Origin: Maratus speciosus
Taxonomy: Eukaryota > Arthropoda > Arachnida > Araneae > Salticidae
Length of the DNA: 64,000 nucleotides
Reading direction: 5' to 3'
NCBI GenBank assembly: GCA_963932465.1
Contig: OZ010799.1
Location: 161,630,761 to 161,694,760 of the forward strand
Part shown: positions 1 to 11,606 of the stretch, one piece after another
Numbering within the stretch: the stretch's first letter is position 1
How the letters are laid out: each line of letters opens with the position of its first letter
Notes under the pieces: generated by a model
Database searches by the model: none
What the model saw: only the letters and a program-made list of their open reading frames with translations
What the model was told of the DNA's origin: nothing
Program-made: the position numbers and the translations under genes

Positions 1-950
1 AAATGAAGTATATTTTATTATATATAAAACATGGATATCGGTTAATTTAATAAGGGTTTTTCTGTCAAAAATTGCGATATAATTAGAAGGAAAAAGAATG
101 AAAAAGAATATATTATTGATAAAATATTTAACTTGCAAAAATATGACGTCATACTTGAAATAAAACAGGTATTTTCAAGTATTCGTTAATAATACAAGGA
201 GCATGAATATCATAAACTAATGAAAATAGATAAAAAATGGCGTCATATTTAAAATGAATGAGAAATATTTTTTACTAATACTGATTTATAAGTTTGAATA
301 TAAGTTACATACAAATGAGAGTTTGCATTCAAAATTCATGTTATGATTATCAGTAGAAGACATTATTTGTGGAAAAAAAGGGATATAAAATTGATTAATA
401 TATTTTTTTTTTACGCTATTTTCTCTTTAAAATTAAAAAGAATTTAATTTCAATTTGTATAGATGGTACAAAAACATGATTAAAGTAAATTTTCCTAAAA
501 CTAAAAACATATTTTCACACATTGAAGCTTTATGAATGAATTTATTCCACGGAAGCAAAAATCGTCTGAGCATATTGGCATTTAAACCAAGGATGTAAAT
601 TAAACTTCAGTGCATTTAAGTGGATTGTTATTGCCCCTACGAATTGAATTTTAAAAAATCGTATGCTATTTTAATTAATTATTTTTAACAAATGGCAATT
701 AAAACATATCACAAAGGCGAATTTAGTAAAAGGTTTTATCGGATAAAAATGATGTAATATTTTTTCAATTAAAGTATGAATTTTAATTAGAAAACTTTTG
801 TATATATTTATTTTAATTTCGTCTAATTGATGTCATTTTCATTTCACAAGCTTCGAAATTAAAAATGAAACCATTACATAACAATATACATTTCAAAAAT
901 AACGTTTTGCATCAAAAGTCGCATTATTTCAAAATGTAACCTTAGCTTAC
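1..950. other. AT-rich stretch, no feature recognised
   Basis: Long runs of A and T with stop codons in all frames. I see no terminal inverted repeat, tandem repeat or RNA gene here. Confidence 0.6.
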
Positions 951-1784
951 ATTTTAAATAGGGTAACATGACGTGAGACGCCGTGTTATACAAGATGCCG
1001 AATAATGTAGTTTTCATATGCGCAGACGCTGTAGGGAAACGCCGCTCAATTGTAAGGAAGATGGTTCCCTATTGATATTTTAATTTCTGTTTGCGCTCTT
1101 TTAAAAAATTAAGTGGTATTTTTTTATTGCTATTCGTCAAAACACTTCTGGTAAGTGTCAAAAATCATTTACGTGACTTCTATATTTGCCTATATAAGTC
1201 TTAGTTTAAACACCAGAAAAATAAATCTCATGTTTTTAGAAAGTACTGATACCTGGCCTTCAAAGCATAAATGGTGGCTAGTTCCCGCTTCTTCACGTCA
1301 GTGGGGTACGCCGTAGTCTTACCCAATACTTTGGGTAAGTCTACGAAAATTTTTGGGGGTAAGATGCCGGTTTTTCCCCCTCGGGGTAAGATGCCGGTTA
1401 TTTTCCGTTGCAGTCAAATGCCTGGCTGTGCCTTCATTGTGTGAATTACTCTTGTATATTAACTAATTTGTCAACAATTTTAATCAGATACTTTAAATCA
1501 ATGATTAAATCGTGATTTTAATCAACTGATTAAAAAAAGCATTAGTTAAAATTATAAATTTTGTAAATGTTTAAAATGACATAAATAAATATTAAAATCT
1601 AAGGTGAATATAAGTTGAAAGATTTCTATATGTATTCTGAGTTATAAATAAATTTTATTGGCCTTATAAATAATTATTTCATAATTTTTAATTTTAATCA
1701 TTGTTAAAACTTTGATGTTAAATGCAGTTATAAATAATTTTAATAAATATAAATATCGGTAGTATATAATATAGTTTTAGATAA

Positions 1785-1850
1785 CTAGGGTCTGCTGCCC
1801 CCTACGAGCTACGCTCGCCAACCTCAATCCAAACACCGCAGACTCTAAAA
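1785..1850 (-). mobile_element. Helitron 3' end (minus strand)
   Basis: Read on the minus strand, the segment has GGTTGGCGAGCGTAGC, then a GGGGGC-rich hairpin region, and ends CCCTAG followed by T. That is the Helitron 3' signature: a short GC hairpin, then CTAG next to a host T. A closely similar GGTTGGCGAGCGTAGC segment lies on the + strand at 60799-60834. The other end was not located. Confidence 0.5.
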
Positions 1851-1962
1851 ACACGTTAATTTGATCTGCTTTGAAAAGATAACGGATTAAAATTTTCACC
1901 AACATTCAGAAGATGAGGATTTTTTTTTTAAAGTGAGTGAGAATCAGTGTTAAGAGTGTATA

Positions 1963-2085
1963 GAAAAGTGCAACAAAACCTCTGAAAAATGTGATTGGAT
2001 CAAATGCATTCAGTGAAACTGTTGGTTATATACAAGTTCCTCAAAGTGCCTAAACAAATGTGCAGTCTGTGTCACATCTGAGTTA
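1963..2085 (+). pseudogene. Cysteine-rich relic, like a transposase C-terminal zinc finger
   Basis: One frame reads EKCNKTSEKCDWIKCIQ, a stop, then NCWLYTSSSKC and NKCAVC. The C-x-W-x-x-C ... C-W ... C-x2-C spacing resembles the PHD-like cysteine cluster at the C-terminus of some pogo/Tigger-type transposases; this is inference from memory of the family. There is one in-frame stop and no long frame on either side, so it is a dead fragment. Its position inside the putative TIR element supports a transposon origin. Confidence 0.35.
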
Positions 2086-2499
2086 TAGCTTAAAAGAACA
2101 AAAGGCCATATGAAAAACATCATCAAAAAATCTGCACTCTAAAGCACTTACTCACAGTGGCTTTATCGTATTTAAACTTATTATAATATTTAAAAATAAG
2201 CATACTTAAGATCCATAATTATTTTAAATGTTAAATAGAACATAACTTTTTTTTTCAAATATTAGTTTGTCCTTTTATTAAATTGCCAACGTTTGTTACA
2301 TTCATATTTTTGTAATTTTTTAATAGTAAGTAAGTAACAACTGTAGTATGTCTAAAATATTAAAATTACTTTTATTCCTCCGATTATGTTTTATACTGCT
2401 TCACAAAAGTATTGTTTACATTGAAACTCCACAAGACATCTTACCCCTAGATAGTTGGCCATCTTACTCATAGGTATGGGCAAGATGCCGAAATGCAAG

Positions 2500-3700
2500 T
2501 GCTTACAAAAACAAATTTTTTTATGCTTTATATAATATCTATAAAATGAAATAAGGTTTTAAATGATACATAAGGGTGCAAACTTCTAAAAGCAACAATG
2601 AATAACAAATAAAAACAACAGGTGATTTTTAAAACAATAAAGTCACTAACTACTGCATCTTCACCCAATTTATCCTACATTTTCTTACCTGAAATTTAAA
2701 ATTTATTAAAAATGAATTTCAATATTTTTTCTAAATGTACATGTACAATAATATAGGACTTCATTAAGCGATTAAATGTTTTAATTAAGTGAAATGGCAT
2801 AGTTTTACATGATTTATGAAGTGAAAGAATATATATATTATCTCGACAAGCATTATTCCGTACGAAAAACTAACCAATTGACGTCATCATATTTTAAATC
2901 ATTGACCAGTTTTCTTTCAGAATATTAGCATTTTTATATCACTTATACCAAATGTTTTGATTTCCACAGACTTTCCAGAAAATACATGATTAACATCCTT
3001 TTACCTTAAAATCTCCCGGAAATTTCATGTAAGAAAGCTTAGCAATATTGGAGCATATTCCTACAAATAGCCAAGCCTCCATAATCCAAAATTACAACAC
3101 AACAATCGATAAGAAAACATTTAGCCGTAACTGGACTGCTTTTCCCATAAATAGATTTCTTACGTGATTGAAAGCAATAAGCAACTCTATTGCTTAAATA
3201 ATAAGCATTTAGGCATGAGGCATTCGGAGCGTGATAAACATTTTGATATTATTGGTAGATCTACAGCTGTTAAAAATGTGATACCATGAAATAAAAATGT
3301 AATAAATATTTGAAAGTTAAAGAAATTTCTCATACTTTTATTATTTATTTTTGACTTTTGATGCTTCACCACGTCTGATTTTTTGAATACCATTTATCCT
3401 TTTTGGTTTTCCAAGATGTAATTTTTTGGAATAGAAACATAATGTTATATGCTGATTTTTCGATTATTCTAATCAATTCAAAGATGCGTCTGAAGTGATC
3501 GGTTAATAATCACTATTTACTAATGTATCTCTTTAAATAATATTCTTTGTCACAAAAACATAAATCAATATCCATGAACGGAATAAGTATAAAATAGAAT
3601 AAATATAAATAATAAAATAGAATAGCAAATATGCAAGTTTATTCTTCACTTAATCTTAGAAAACGAGTATGAAATTTGAAGCCACCGAAAGAAATTTAAA
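2500..3700. other. AT-rich stretch, no feature recognised
   Basis: No repeat, TIR or plausible coding frame was seen. The only reading frame (68 codons, minus strand) resembles nothing I recognise. Confidence 0.5.
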
Positions 3701-3703
3701 TGA

Positions 3704-3874
3704 TCCTATATATATAAACAAAAATAAGCAAATTTGGATCATTAGAAGCTTTTGTACTATAAAATATGATAAAAGGTTAATTACATATGCTTTTAATTAT
3801 CGAAAGTTTTCGCTTAATTGATGAATTTATTCTTCTTTAAATCTTAAGTGAACGAAGTCACGGGTAACAGCTAG
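3704..3874 (+). mobile_element. Short non-autonomous Helitron (171 bp)
   Basis: The 3' end reads GTCACGGGTAACAGCTAG followed by T, a common Helitron terminus. A plausible 5' end, TCCTATATATATAAAC, begins at 3704. The sequence after the CTAG (TGAACACATAAA) matches the repeat copy at 5144 (AATGAACACATAAA) with no element there. The 3' side therefore fits insertion between A and T, as expected for Helitrons. The 5' limit is less secure because the left flank does not align with the empty copy. Confidence 0.6.
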
Positions 3875-4170
3875 TGAACACATAAAAAAAAAGCCAACAC
3901 TTATCTTATATCCTTTACTGTGTTTCGAGCAATGAAAAGACGAGCGTGGCAATCTGTACAAAATATCGGCACAAAACACATCGACTGCTTCAAAAGTAGC
4001 CTCATTCCTCTCTAAAATCACAAACCTAAAACTACTGCTGCCATGTATTCAGATAAAGTGGAGCTAAAAGAGCGTTTTTTGCAAAGTACCATTATAATAT
4101 TAGTAATATTCACTATGGTATAAAAGTTTAAAGTGAGTGGTACTTATAAGTACCGTCAGTAGATAAAGGG
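3875..4170 (-). repeat. Right-end copy of a TTAA-type element (copy 1)
   Basis: This segment is about 80% similar to 5145-5450. It ends in the perfect palindrome GGTACTTATAAGTACC (4139-4154), then GTCAGTAGATAAAGGG and TTAA. The same terminal pattern occurs inverted at 12864-12897. I infer the end of a piggyBac-like element. A 64-codon minus frame spans part of it, but that frame runs on into the neighbouring Helitron and is not a gene. Confidence 0.45.
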
Positions 4171-4174
4171 TTAA

Positions 4175-5082
4175 CCCTTTATGTACTGCATTATGATCTA
4201 CTGAAATTTTTTTCATGTATTTTTTCTTCTGTTACGATAATGAAAATTAAAGGATAAACCTAAAAAAAATACCTACCCTCGAGAAATTTAATTACTTAGA
4301 GGTAATTAATTAAAGTGGTACTTTAAAGTACCGCCAGCACACTATGACTACAATATGATCGTAACAGAAACTCCCATTGCATCAGAATTGTGATAAAATA
4401 TTTTCGATTTAATACGTATGTGAAAAATTCTGCCCTTTTTCTTATTTACAAATACATTTTTTGGCAAATTCTGGCGCCAATCATTTATTTTAACACTTTA
4501 GCATTGAAAATCCTTTGTCCCCGAAAGGTTTTATTTATTTATTTATTTATTTTATCTTTTTAGCAGTACCATACTTGCCAACCTCCCGCTTTTTTTTAAA
4601 TGAAGAAACACACTTTCAACCAGAAAATTTATTAAATCCAATGTTTCTTGAGTCGATGTGGTAGTTAATCGAAACCTACATGCTTTCATTTATTAAATAA
4701 ATTTTCATGTTTAAAGTATGTTTTGTTGATTTTAAAAAAGCGGGAGCTTGGAAAGTATGCAGTACATTAGTTATGCGACGTCTATATTCCAGGAACAACT
4801 TGTTCTCTGGTATCTCCACATATGCAATATATGAATTTACATAGGCCATTTCTATCATAGCAAAAAAGAGCCGATGCCACAATTTCTTCGATTTTCTATA
4901 AAAATAATAATGAAATAGAAAAGAAATACTAAGAAAATTATTACTACGCTACGTTTTAGTAATTACAATTCAAAGTGGATATAACGATGGATAACTGCAC
5001 AGACGAAGAAGTAAACAAGAAGTTTTTTTCCAACACCCAGTGTACTGACGGTACTTATAAGTACCACTGAGTAATTCAACTG
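4175..5082 (-). mobile_element. Decayed piggyBac-like element, TTAA-flanked
   Basis: TTAA occurs at both limits (4171-4174 and 5083-5086). The left end CCCTTTATGTACTG matches the CCCTTTATCTACTG end seen at 12866. The right part carries GGTACTTATAAGTACC (5050-5065). A piggyBac transposase relic lies inside on the minus strand. The two ends are not a clean inverted repeat, so this may be two overlapping or rearranged copies. Confidence 0.45.
4676..4882 (-). pseudogene. piggyBac transposase fragment
   Basis: A 68-codon minus-strand frame contains WHRLFFAMIEMAYVNSYIAY followed by FLEYRRRITNVL. This matches the pattern seen after the catalytic core of piggyBac (PGBD-type) transposases: W-x-x-x-L-F-F, then V-N-S/A-Y-I, then an F/Y-R-R motif. 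An intact transposase has roughly 500-600 residues, so only about a tenth remains and no catalytic aspartates are in this piece. The TTAA-flanked context agrees. Confidence 0.6.
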
Positions 5083-5144
5083 TTAAAGCAAATACATACC
5101 CCGTTCACCTAAAATAGTTAGTCAAATTGTATTCTAAGATCACA

Positions 5145-5450
5145 ATGAACACATAAATAAAAACCAACACTTATCTTACATCCTTTACTGTGTTTTCAGC
5201 AATAAAAAAAACGAGCGTACAAATCTGTACAAAATGTCTGCATAAAACACATCGACTCTTTTAAAGATAGCTTCCTTCCTCACTAAAATAAGAAACCTAG
5301 AACTACTGGTGCCATGTATTCGGATAAAGTAGACTTAAAAGAGTATTTTTGCAAAGTACCATTAGAATATTAGTAATATTCACTATGGGATGAAAGTTTA
5401 AAATGAGTGGTACTTTATAAGTACCTTCAGTAGATAAAGGATTTAAGTTT
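5145..5450 (-). repeat. Right-end copy of a TTAA-type element (copy 2)
   Basis: Diverged second copy of 3875-4170, ending in GGTACTTTATAAGTACC (5409-5425) and TTCAGTAGATAAAGG. It lacks the Helitron that abuts copy 1 and so serves as the unoccupied site for comparison. Confidence 0.5.
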
Positions 5451-5459
5451 ATTCCAGAA

Positions 5460-6020
5460 TATTGTACTTTAATCCATATCTTATGTCTTATCTGTTTCTA
5501 AAAAAATTGTTTCAAATTTAACTTTTATTTTTCACTAAATCACAAAATGAAATTACCTACATTTTGGAGAATCGCCCAAATCGAATAGTTTGGAATTTTT
5601 AAAGGATATCTACGCAAAAAAATATTAATTGAAATATATGTCTTTTTTACATTTACAAGGAAATGAAATAAGAACAACAGATGCTAATGATGTAATATAT
5701 GAAATGGATTTTCAATTAGAGGCCTGCGGATATTTTTGTACCAATTTATTTATTCTATAATAAGCTTTTTCTCTGAAAAATTAAAGGTTTTTAATTGAAG
5801 TGGAAAAAGGTCTTACCGAATCAATGATTTTCTTTAATAATACATATGAATGACGTATTTTTCTATTCAAGCGTGCCTTATATTGATATGAATTTTTGTT
5901 GTGCCACTTATGATGTCCGTTACTTAATTCGGTGATTAATTGCAGCTTGTGTATTAATAGAATAACAGAGTTGTGATGCCGTGAAAGTGCAGTTGGAAAC
6001 TTCGCTCCGAGGAGGTCAAG
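5460..6020. other. AT-rich stretch, no feature recognised
   Basis: No internal repeats or coding frames were recognised. Confidence 0.45.
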
Positions 6021-6028
6021 GACTCTCT

Positions 6029-6066
6029 CTCCTGAAGATGGCTCGTTAGAAAGAGCACCAAACGTT
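6029..6066 (+). other. Hammerhead-like motif of a Penelope-type end (weak)
   Basis: CCTGAAGATGGCTC is followed 8 bases later by GAGCACC and AAACGTTGGG. GGCTC can pair with GAGC(A)CC. The order CTGA(A/U)GA, stem, (G)AAAC resembles the minimal hammerhead-like motifs reported for Penelope-like retroelement termini. No retroelement coding sequence is next to it. Confidence 0.3.
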
Positions 6067-6489
6067 GGGAATTATTTGTAATGTATTTTTAATATAGTTT
6101 TTATTTACATGTACGCTGATGAGTATCGTAAGATTTTTAATTATTAATGGAAATATTTGATGCACTACATAAACAAAAATGTCGTATGAACACTGTCTTT
6201 TGAAAGTTGAGATACAATTTTGGGATAAATATTTATGCTATTTAGATTTTTAACTTACGCATTTTTATCTTTATCTTTTTATCTTTAGTCAAGAATCTCA
6301 AAACTCTGGAAAAAATCTAAATTGATTTAATGGAACTAAAAGTGTTTCTAAAAATATTTTGGGTACGAAAAATAATATTAGGCATATATACACCCTATAT
6401 CTAGATCAAAAATGTTTATATCTCGGCTATATAACTTTGCCAAACGTGACAATATTCTCTTGAAATATTGCTCAAGTATTGGATTGTCT

Positions 6490-7025
6490 GCACTGTAAAA
6501 AAATATCTCTTGATTTTACAGAAAACAACTGCAAGCTGAACCGATGCCTTCGAAATACTCGAGCACACGAGTTGTGACGTCATTACTATTCGACCGACTT
6601 CTCACTAGTGTTAGAATTCACACCGGAAAATTTTGAATAGCAATTTTCTTTTCCTTTATTTCTGGTATATCTATCAGATTATAAAATGATAATACTATTT
6701 AAACATACTGGTGGGAATTTGGAATCCCCTAATAAAAAATTAGCCAGATGCGGGAACACTGTGACATTCCACATCTGGCTGAATTTTTATTTAGGGATTC
6801 CGCTTTCTCACCAGTAAGTTTAAATATTATCATTTTATAATATGATAGATATACCACAAATAAAATAAAATAAAATTGCTATTCAAAATTTTCCGGTGTG
6901 AATTCCAAACTGTGAGAAGTCGGTTGATTAGTGATGATGTCACAACTCGTGTCTTCTGTCCATGAGTATTTCGATGGCAGCGGCTGAACCGCCTATATGT
7001 AAGTAAATGGTCTCTTTCACAGTGC
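6490..7025. mobile_element. Foldback element with ~250-bp inverted arms
   Basis: The sequence from GCACTGT at 6490 pairs inversely with that ending ACAGTGC at 7025. Matching landmarks include CACGAGTTGTGACGTCA against TGATGTCACAACTCGTG, GACTTCTCAC against GTGAGAAGTC, and AATTCACACCGGAAAATTTT against its complement near 6890. The centre is near 6760, with CCAGATG and CATCTGG forming the inner hairpin. I found no convincing TSD and no coding capacity. Confidence 0.7.
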
Positions 7026-7261
7026 GCAAAACAAACATTTGTTGTTGTTTTTTTTTTTTAACAAAAGTACTGTCAGTTAGGATGGCAATAAAACTTATTT
7101 TACGAAAAAATGTTAGATTTATCACAAACCTTCTTTATTCTAACAGATTATGTCCGTAAATAATCCCGATAAACCGATATTTCTGTTATAATGGTATTTA
7201 TGGCAAATTATGTCAGTATTTAACTTACAGTGGTATTTGATTTGAAATGCTTCATGCTTAA

Positions 7262-7474
7262 CCCCTTGAGGGGCAAGCAATTACGTTTGTGAAATGTTGA
7301 ATTCCCACCGGAATCTTTGAAAAATTCTATTTCAAAATAAGTAAAAGCAATTTTAAGGCTTTTTTCCACCAAAGTTAGCCAAAGTTAGAGAAGTAAAGTT
7401 TAATAAAATTTTTCTTGTGTAAAACTTCATTAATCGTAGGTGGTATATAATATATACCGGTGCCCCTCAAGGGG
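7262..7474. mobile_element. TTAA MITE, 213 bp
   Basis: Ends are CCCCTTGAGGGGCA and TGCCCCTCAAGGGG, flanked by TTAA at 7258-7261 and 7475-7478. The TIR is itself partly palindromic (CCCCTTGAGGGG). A TTAA target with short TIRs is typical of piggyBac-type non-autonomous elements. Confidence 0.75.
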
Positions 7475-7658
7475 TTAAATATAATATTTACCCAAATACT
7501 GGAGTTTCATTAAAAATATTTGTAATAATCGAATCAGTATAACCAACATATCCAATAGCAGTTCAACATTAAAAATATACTAAATATTAAAGAAGAATCT
7601 TCAAAAAAAAAAAACATAAAACTAAATCATGTATGAGAAACGTTCATAAAATCGACGA

Positions 7659-7905
7659 CATTTGAAGTCCACCGAAGTGGAGATTGCTTTGGGGCCTATA
7701 GCTACACTGGCTGCCGCCTCGAATGATCCTTATTATACATAGAAACCACAACAAGTCACAACAATTTTTATTTCCATTACATTACATATATTTATATAAC
7801 TACAAAGGAACATTCACAATTACATCCATGTCTTACCCAGGGATTCGAAAACGGGCCCTCGGGGTGACAGCAGCCTCCGCTTACTGACCACGCCATCGAG
7901 CGACC
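7659..7905 (-). mobile_element. tRNA-derived SINE, 247 bp
   Basis: On the minus strand the head starts GGTCGCTCGATGGCGTGGTC, containing an A-box-like TGGCGTGGTCAGTAAGCG, and continues to a B-box-like TTCGAATCCC (+ strand 7841-7850). This is the layout of the tRNA-derived RNA polymerase III promoter. The insertion is flanked by a perfect 10-bp direct repeat AAATCGACGA (7649-7658 and 7906-7915), as expected for LINE-mediated insertion. The body after the tRNA-like head has no coding frame. This is the only clear SINE in the window. Confidence 0.8.
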
Positions 7906-7962
7906 AAATCGACGATGTTATAGTAGTCTATGTTTCGTAAACACTGTGTATCAACGTTTTAA

Positions 7963-8190
7963 CACGTTCACGCCGGCGCGGTGGGTCACACTCGACTGTC
8001 TCAGAGCTGCCAGATCTCCAGCTTTTTGGATACCAGTATTTTAATACAGAAAATGTTGTTTTATTTAATTAGAACAATTGGGCGATTTAAAGGAATAACA
8101 TTTCTCTAAAATAACAGTGTTGCGCAAAAAGCTGGAGACTTGACAACTCTGAGAAAGTCGAGTGTGACCCATCGCGCCGGCGTGAACGTG
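7963..8190. mobile_element. TTAA MITE with CACGTTCACGCC ends, copy 1
   Basis: The terminal inverted repeats are about 35 bp: they start CACGTTCACGCCGGCGCG and the right end is the complement with one mismatch. TTAA flanks both sides (7959-7962 and 8191-8194). A second copy lies at 60050-60278. The GC-rich termini contrast with the AT-rich middle. The family looks piggyBac-like by target and size. Confidence 0.8.
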
Positions 8191-8279
8191 TTAATGTAAT
8201 CAATAATGAAGTTCAAATAAACCTTTCTAAAACGCTATAAATAACAGTCTTCTAGTTCGAAAAACGTTGAATTTTCCTG

Positions 8280-8370
8280 AAGAAGAAGGAAACAAAGAAA
8301 TCCTGCGTCAAGCATAGATTATGAAACTCTTTCCAACACATCAAGAATAATGCAACAGAACTTCATACTT
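8280..8370 (+). repeat. Left flank of the 128-bp satellite, shared with 35310-35397
   Basis: AACTCTTTCCAACACATC and neighbouring sequence match 35350-35370 at high identity. The two loci descend from one longer repeat. At this locus the following monomer has been amplified. Confidence 0.6.
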
Positions 8371-9266
8371 TAATAAGTTGAAATATGATGTTTAATAAAA
8401 ACATTTGGAACGCATATCATATTTGAAAATCCGATTTCAGCAAGTCCCATCTACAGTGGGAAAATTATCCCAATTCTTTGCGCAGCCCTGTATATGGTTA
8501 ATAAGTTGAAAAATGATGTTTAATAAAAACATTTGGAACGCATATCATATTTGAAAATCCGATTTCAGCAAGCCCCATCTACAGTGGGAAAATTATCCCA
8601 ATTCTTTGCGCAGCCCTGTATATGGTTAATAAGTTGAAATATGATGTTTAATAAAAACATTTGGAACGCATATCATATTTGAAAATCCGATTTCAGCAAG
8701 TCCCATCTACAGTGGGAAAATTATCCCAATTCTTTGCGCAGCCCTGTATATGGTTAATAAGTTGAAATATGATGTTTAATAAAAACATTTTGAACGCATA
8801 TCATATTTGAAAATCCGATTTCAGCAAGTCCCATCTACAGTGGGAAAATTATCCCAATTCTTTGCGCAGCCCTGTATATGGTTAATAAGTTGAAATATGA
8901 TGTTTAATAAAAACATTTGGAACGCATATCATATTTGAAAATCCGATTTCAGCAAGTCCCATCTACAGTGGGAAAATTATCCCAATTCTTTGCGCAGCCC
9001 TGTATATGGTTAATAAGTTGAAATATGATGTTTAATAAAAACATTTGGAACGCATATCATATTTGAAAATCCGATTTCAGCAAGTCCCATCTACAGTGGG
9101 AAAATTATCCCAATTCTTTGCGCAGCCCTGTATATGGTTAATAAGTTGAAATATGATGTTTAATAAAAACATTTTGAACGCATATCATATTTGAAAATCC
9201 GATTTCAGCAAGTCCCATCTACAGTGGGAAAATTATCCAAATTCTTTGCGCAGCCCTGTATATGGT
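8371..9266 (+). repeat. Tandem array, 7 copies of a 128-bp unit
   Basis: Unit starts are at 8371, 8499, 8627, 8755, 8883, 9011 and 9139, exactly 128 bp apart, with only single-base differences between copies. Each unit ends AATTCTTTGCGCAGCCCTGTATATGG. Read in reverse the end (TACAGGGCTGCGCAAAG) looks like a mariner-type terminus. High identity implies recent amplification. Confidence 0.95.
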
Positions 9267-9480
9267 ATGTAAATTTGTATCTACAAACTACATGCATGCA
9301 CATGCATGCAAAAATTTAGTTCAGCTAGGAAATACATACCACAGTTGAAAATTCCCCTTCAGAAATTTCGTCTAATAAGGAGAATGGAACTTGAATTCTC
9401 TTATGCAGTCCTGTATACCAGGTATAAATACCGAAATTGAAAACGCACTTCTAGCAACTATTGCTCAAAGACAGTACTGT
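9267..9480 (+). repeat. Diverged monomer remnants after the satellite
   Basis: Contains a TTATGCAGTCCTGTATACC boundary (9400-9420) and CGCACTTCTAGCAACTATTG, both matching 35960-36085 and more weakly the 128-bp unit. These are older monomers left outside the homogenised block. Confidence 0.55.
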
Positions 9481-9996
9481 AACCGATTTATTTTTTGTGC
9501 ACCTACCTGTAAATGAAAGTTAAATGCTATGAATGTCCAATTCTATAGTAATCGTCTTCCAGTGAAATTTGGTGATTTATATTAACTTTAATGCATTTAA
9601 AATAACGTAATGCCATTAAAATACACTGCAAACCATTTTCCCCCATGGACCATAATACAACGGACTTCTTTTCAGTATTCTTGTACATGAACCAATAATG
9701 ATACACACTTCAATACCAAATATGCTATGGTAAACATCATTAACATACATCAATTGCATGAAAATCTAAATATATTTACGGGAGTTAGTGCGTGGGGAGA
9801 CAAACCGAAAATCCCCGTCAGCTCGGCCTACAGGCGGAGGTAGATTTCGAAATTAAGTACTAATTTCACCAAAAAAAAAACAAAAAAAAAACTAAATCAA
9901 GGTTTGAGATAAACCCAGTTTAACAATTTTATCTGGACGCTGTTGACGAATTTTGACTTTTATTTTTCTATAATTGTTGGTTTTACCAGAATCATA
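9481..9996. other. No feature recognised
   Basis: AT-rich, with a short GC-richer patch at 9780-9845. No repeat or coding signal was recognised. Confidence 0.4.
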
Positions 9997-10000
9997 TTAA

Positions 10001-10421
10001 GGCGGTATTCAAAAAAATGTTTTTCCACCGAAATTTTCAGACTCATTTTTAAAAGTAAAAACATGAAACTTGCTGGCGTAATTTTTTGAAGAGATTTGTA
10101 AGGGACTTGTGTTTTTATTTTTCGTTCAATTAATTATAACTTGATTTACAAACAATTATTTTCTCAGTACGACCATCTTTTTCCGTTTCCAGCACTATCG
10201 CTTCAAGAAATTCGGTTCAAAATGTCCACTTTGACACCATTTTTTAAAATATATTCCGGTTTTATCAAAAAATCGACCAATTATCACAACCAATCACAAC
10301 CAATTATATCAGCACATTATATAGTTTCTGAATAAGAGAACCTGCCAATTGGATGCCTTCGAGAGCAAAAATGAATTTAAAAATGTGTCAGAAAATAAGC
10401 CGTTTGGGTTTGAGTACACCC
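10001..10421. mobile_element. piggyBac-like TTAA MITE (GGGTGTATTC family), copy 1
   Basis: Flanked by TTAA (9997-10000 and 10422-10425). The interior (TGTTTTTCCACC, then CAGACTCATTTTTAAAAGTA, then TTATTTTCTCAGTA) matches the two copies at 52747-53163 and 55890-56304. The left end GGCGGTATTC is diverged from GGGTGTATTC. At 421 bp with clear divergence, it is an older insertion of the same family. Confidence 0.75.
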
Positions 10422-10455
10422 TTAATACGATAATTTTTTCGTTTTTGTTTAATTT

Positions 10456-10780
10456 GTTTTAGCTGTAAGAGTTGATCCTATCAAAAAGTTGTTAATATGA
10501 AAGTTTTAGATAATTTTGAGAAGATGTATTACAAGTTTAAGCGGATTGGATATCTTGTTAATTGACGAAGTTAGGGATTTTTTTCTTGTTCAACCCCCCC
10601 TCCCCGCCCTTTTTTTTTTGTTTTCAATTTTTATTTTATTTTATTTTATTTTATTTTTTGTGGTAAGAGTTGGTCCTATAAAAAACTTGTCAATATAAAA
10701 GTTGTTGATAATATTAAGAAGATTTATAATAAGTGAATTTGATATCTTAAGAATTGACGAAGTTATGATTTTTTTCTCCC
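10456..10780 (+). repeat. Two imperfect tandem copies, ~205 bp period
   Basis: GTAAGAGTTGATCCTAT (10468) and GTAAGAGTTGGTCCTAT (10663) begin similar stretches that share GATATCTT...AATTGACGAAGTTA. A TTTTA pentanucleotide run (about 10626-10660) separates them. Confidence 0.6.
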
Positions 10781-11478
10781 TATTTGCACCCATTGAGCCC
10801 ATTTTTAATTTTATCGAAAATCTGTGATGCATAAATGTTTGGCCCTTTTACTAGAAGTAATAATAACTTTAAACTTACTTGATATGTATTATAATTAAGA
10901 TCTGGTGGGAGTTTTTTGATTTCCACTAAACCCCTCCCTATTTCTATCCCCTTGGTTCGATTTTGCAAATTAACAAACTTGACCGAGATTTTCTGTATCA
11001 GTTTGGAGGAGATTTGCGCAGAATTATGAAAGTTATCGTATCCATAAAAAAGATATATATATATGTATGCATAATGAGTGTATTTGTTAGCTATGACAGT
11101 ATGGATTTTAATTTGGTAATTTGTTTTTCCTCTATCCTTTTTAATATTGTTTCATTTTGAACTTAATTGTTGTTCAATGGTTTATTTCTCGGTTTTCTGT
11201 ATGTGATAGCCCCAAATTAATATCCTTTAGATAATTTATGGCTAATATGAATAGGAAACCAGACATTTTATTTGTGGAACTTAAGACATTTGGGACCTGA
11301 TGATTCTGTTTAAGTTCTAGAGATTTCCATCATTCCATTTCTGTTATTCAATTTCTGCTATTTTTTAGTATGTTTTTGGAATCTATGTTAAGTGATTTGG
11401 GGGGAACTGTATTTGTTAATGTCATTTTATTCATAATTTCACAGTTTTTGTTGGTGGTCGGTAATGTTTATTTAATGG

Positions 11479-11606
<128 letters not shown>

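Larger units (their letters stand above)
1355..2447 (+). mobile_element. Decayed pogo-like DNA element (tentative)
   Basis: The motif GGGGTAAGATGCCGG occurs twice close together (near 1356 and 1383). Its approximate inverse, GACATCTTACCCC, lies at 2435-2447, and a further weak copy (GGGCAAGATGCCG) is near 2475. I infer a degraded terminal-inverted-repeat element of about 1.07 kb. A translated cysteine-rich relic lies inside it (1963-2085), and a minus-strand Helitron end interrupts it at 1785. No TSD can be shown, so class and limits are uncertain. Confidence 0.35.

Noticed and set aside
3827..4021. 64-codon minus frame as a piggyBac cysteine-rich C-terminus
   Set aside because: Its end lies in the Helitron terminus (3841-3874), and the remaining cysteines do not follow the family pattern convincingly.
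8371..9266. CRISPR-like array
   Set aside because: The 128-bp units are contiguous and homogeneous with no variable spacers, and the genome is eukaryotic.
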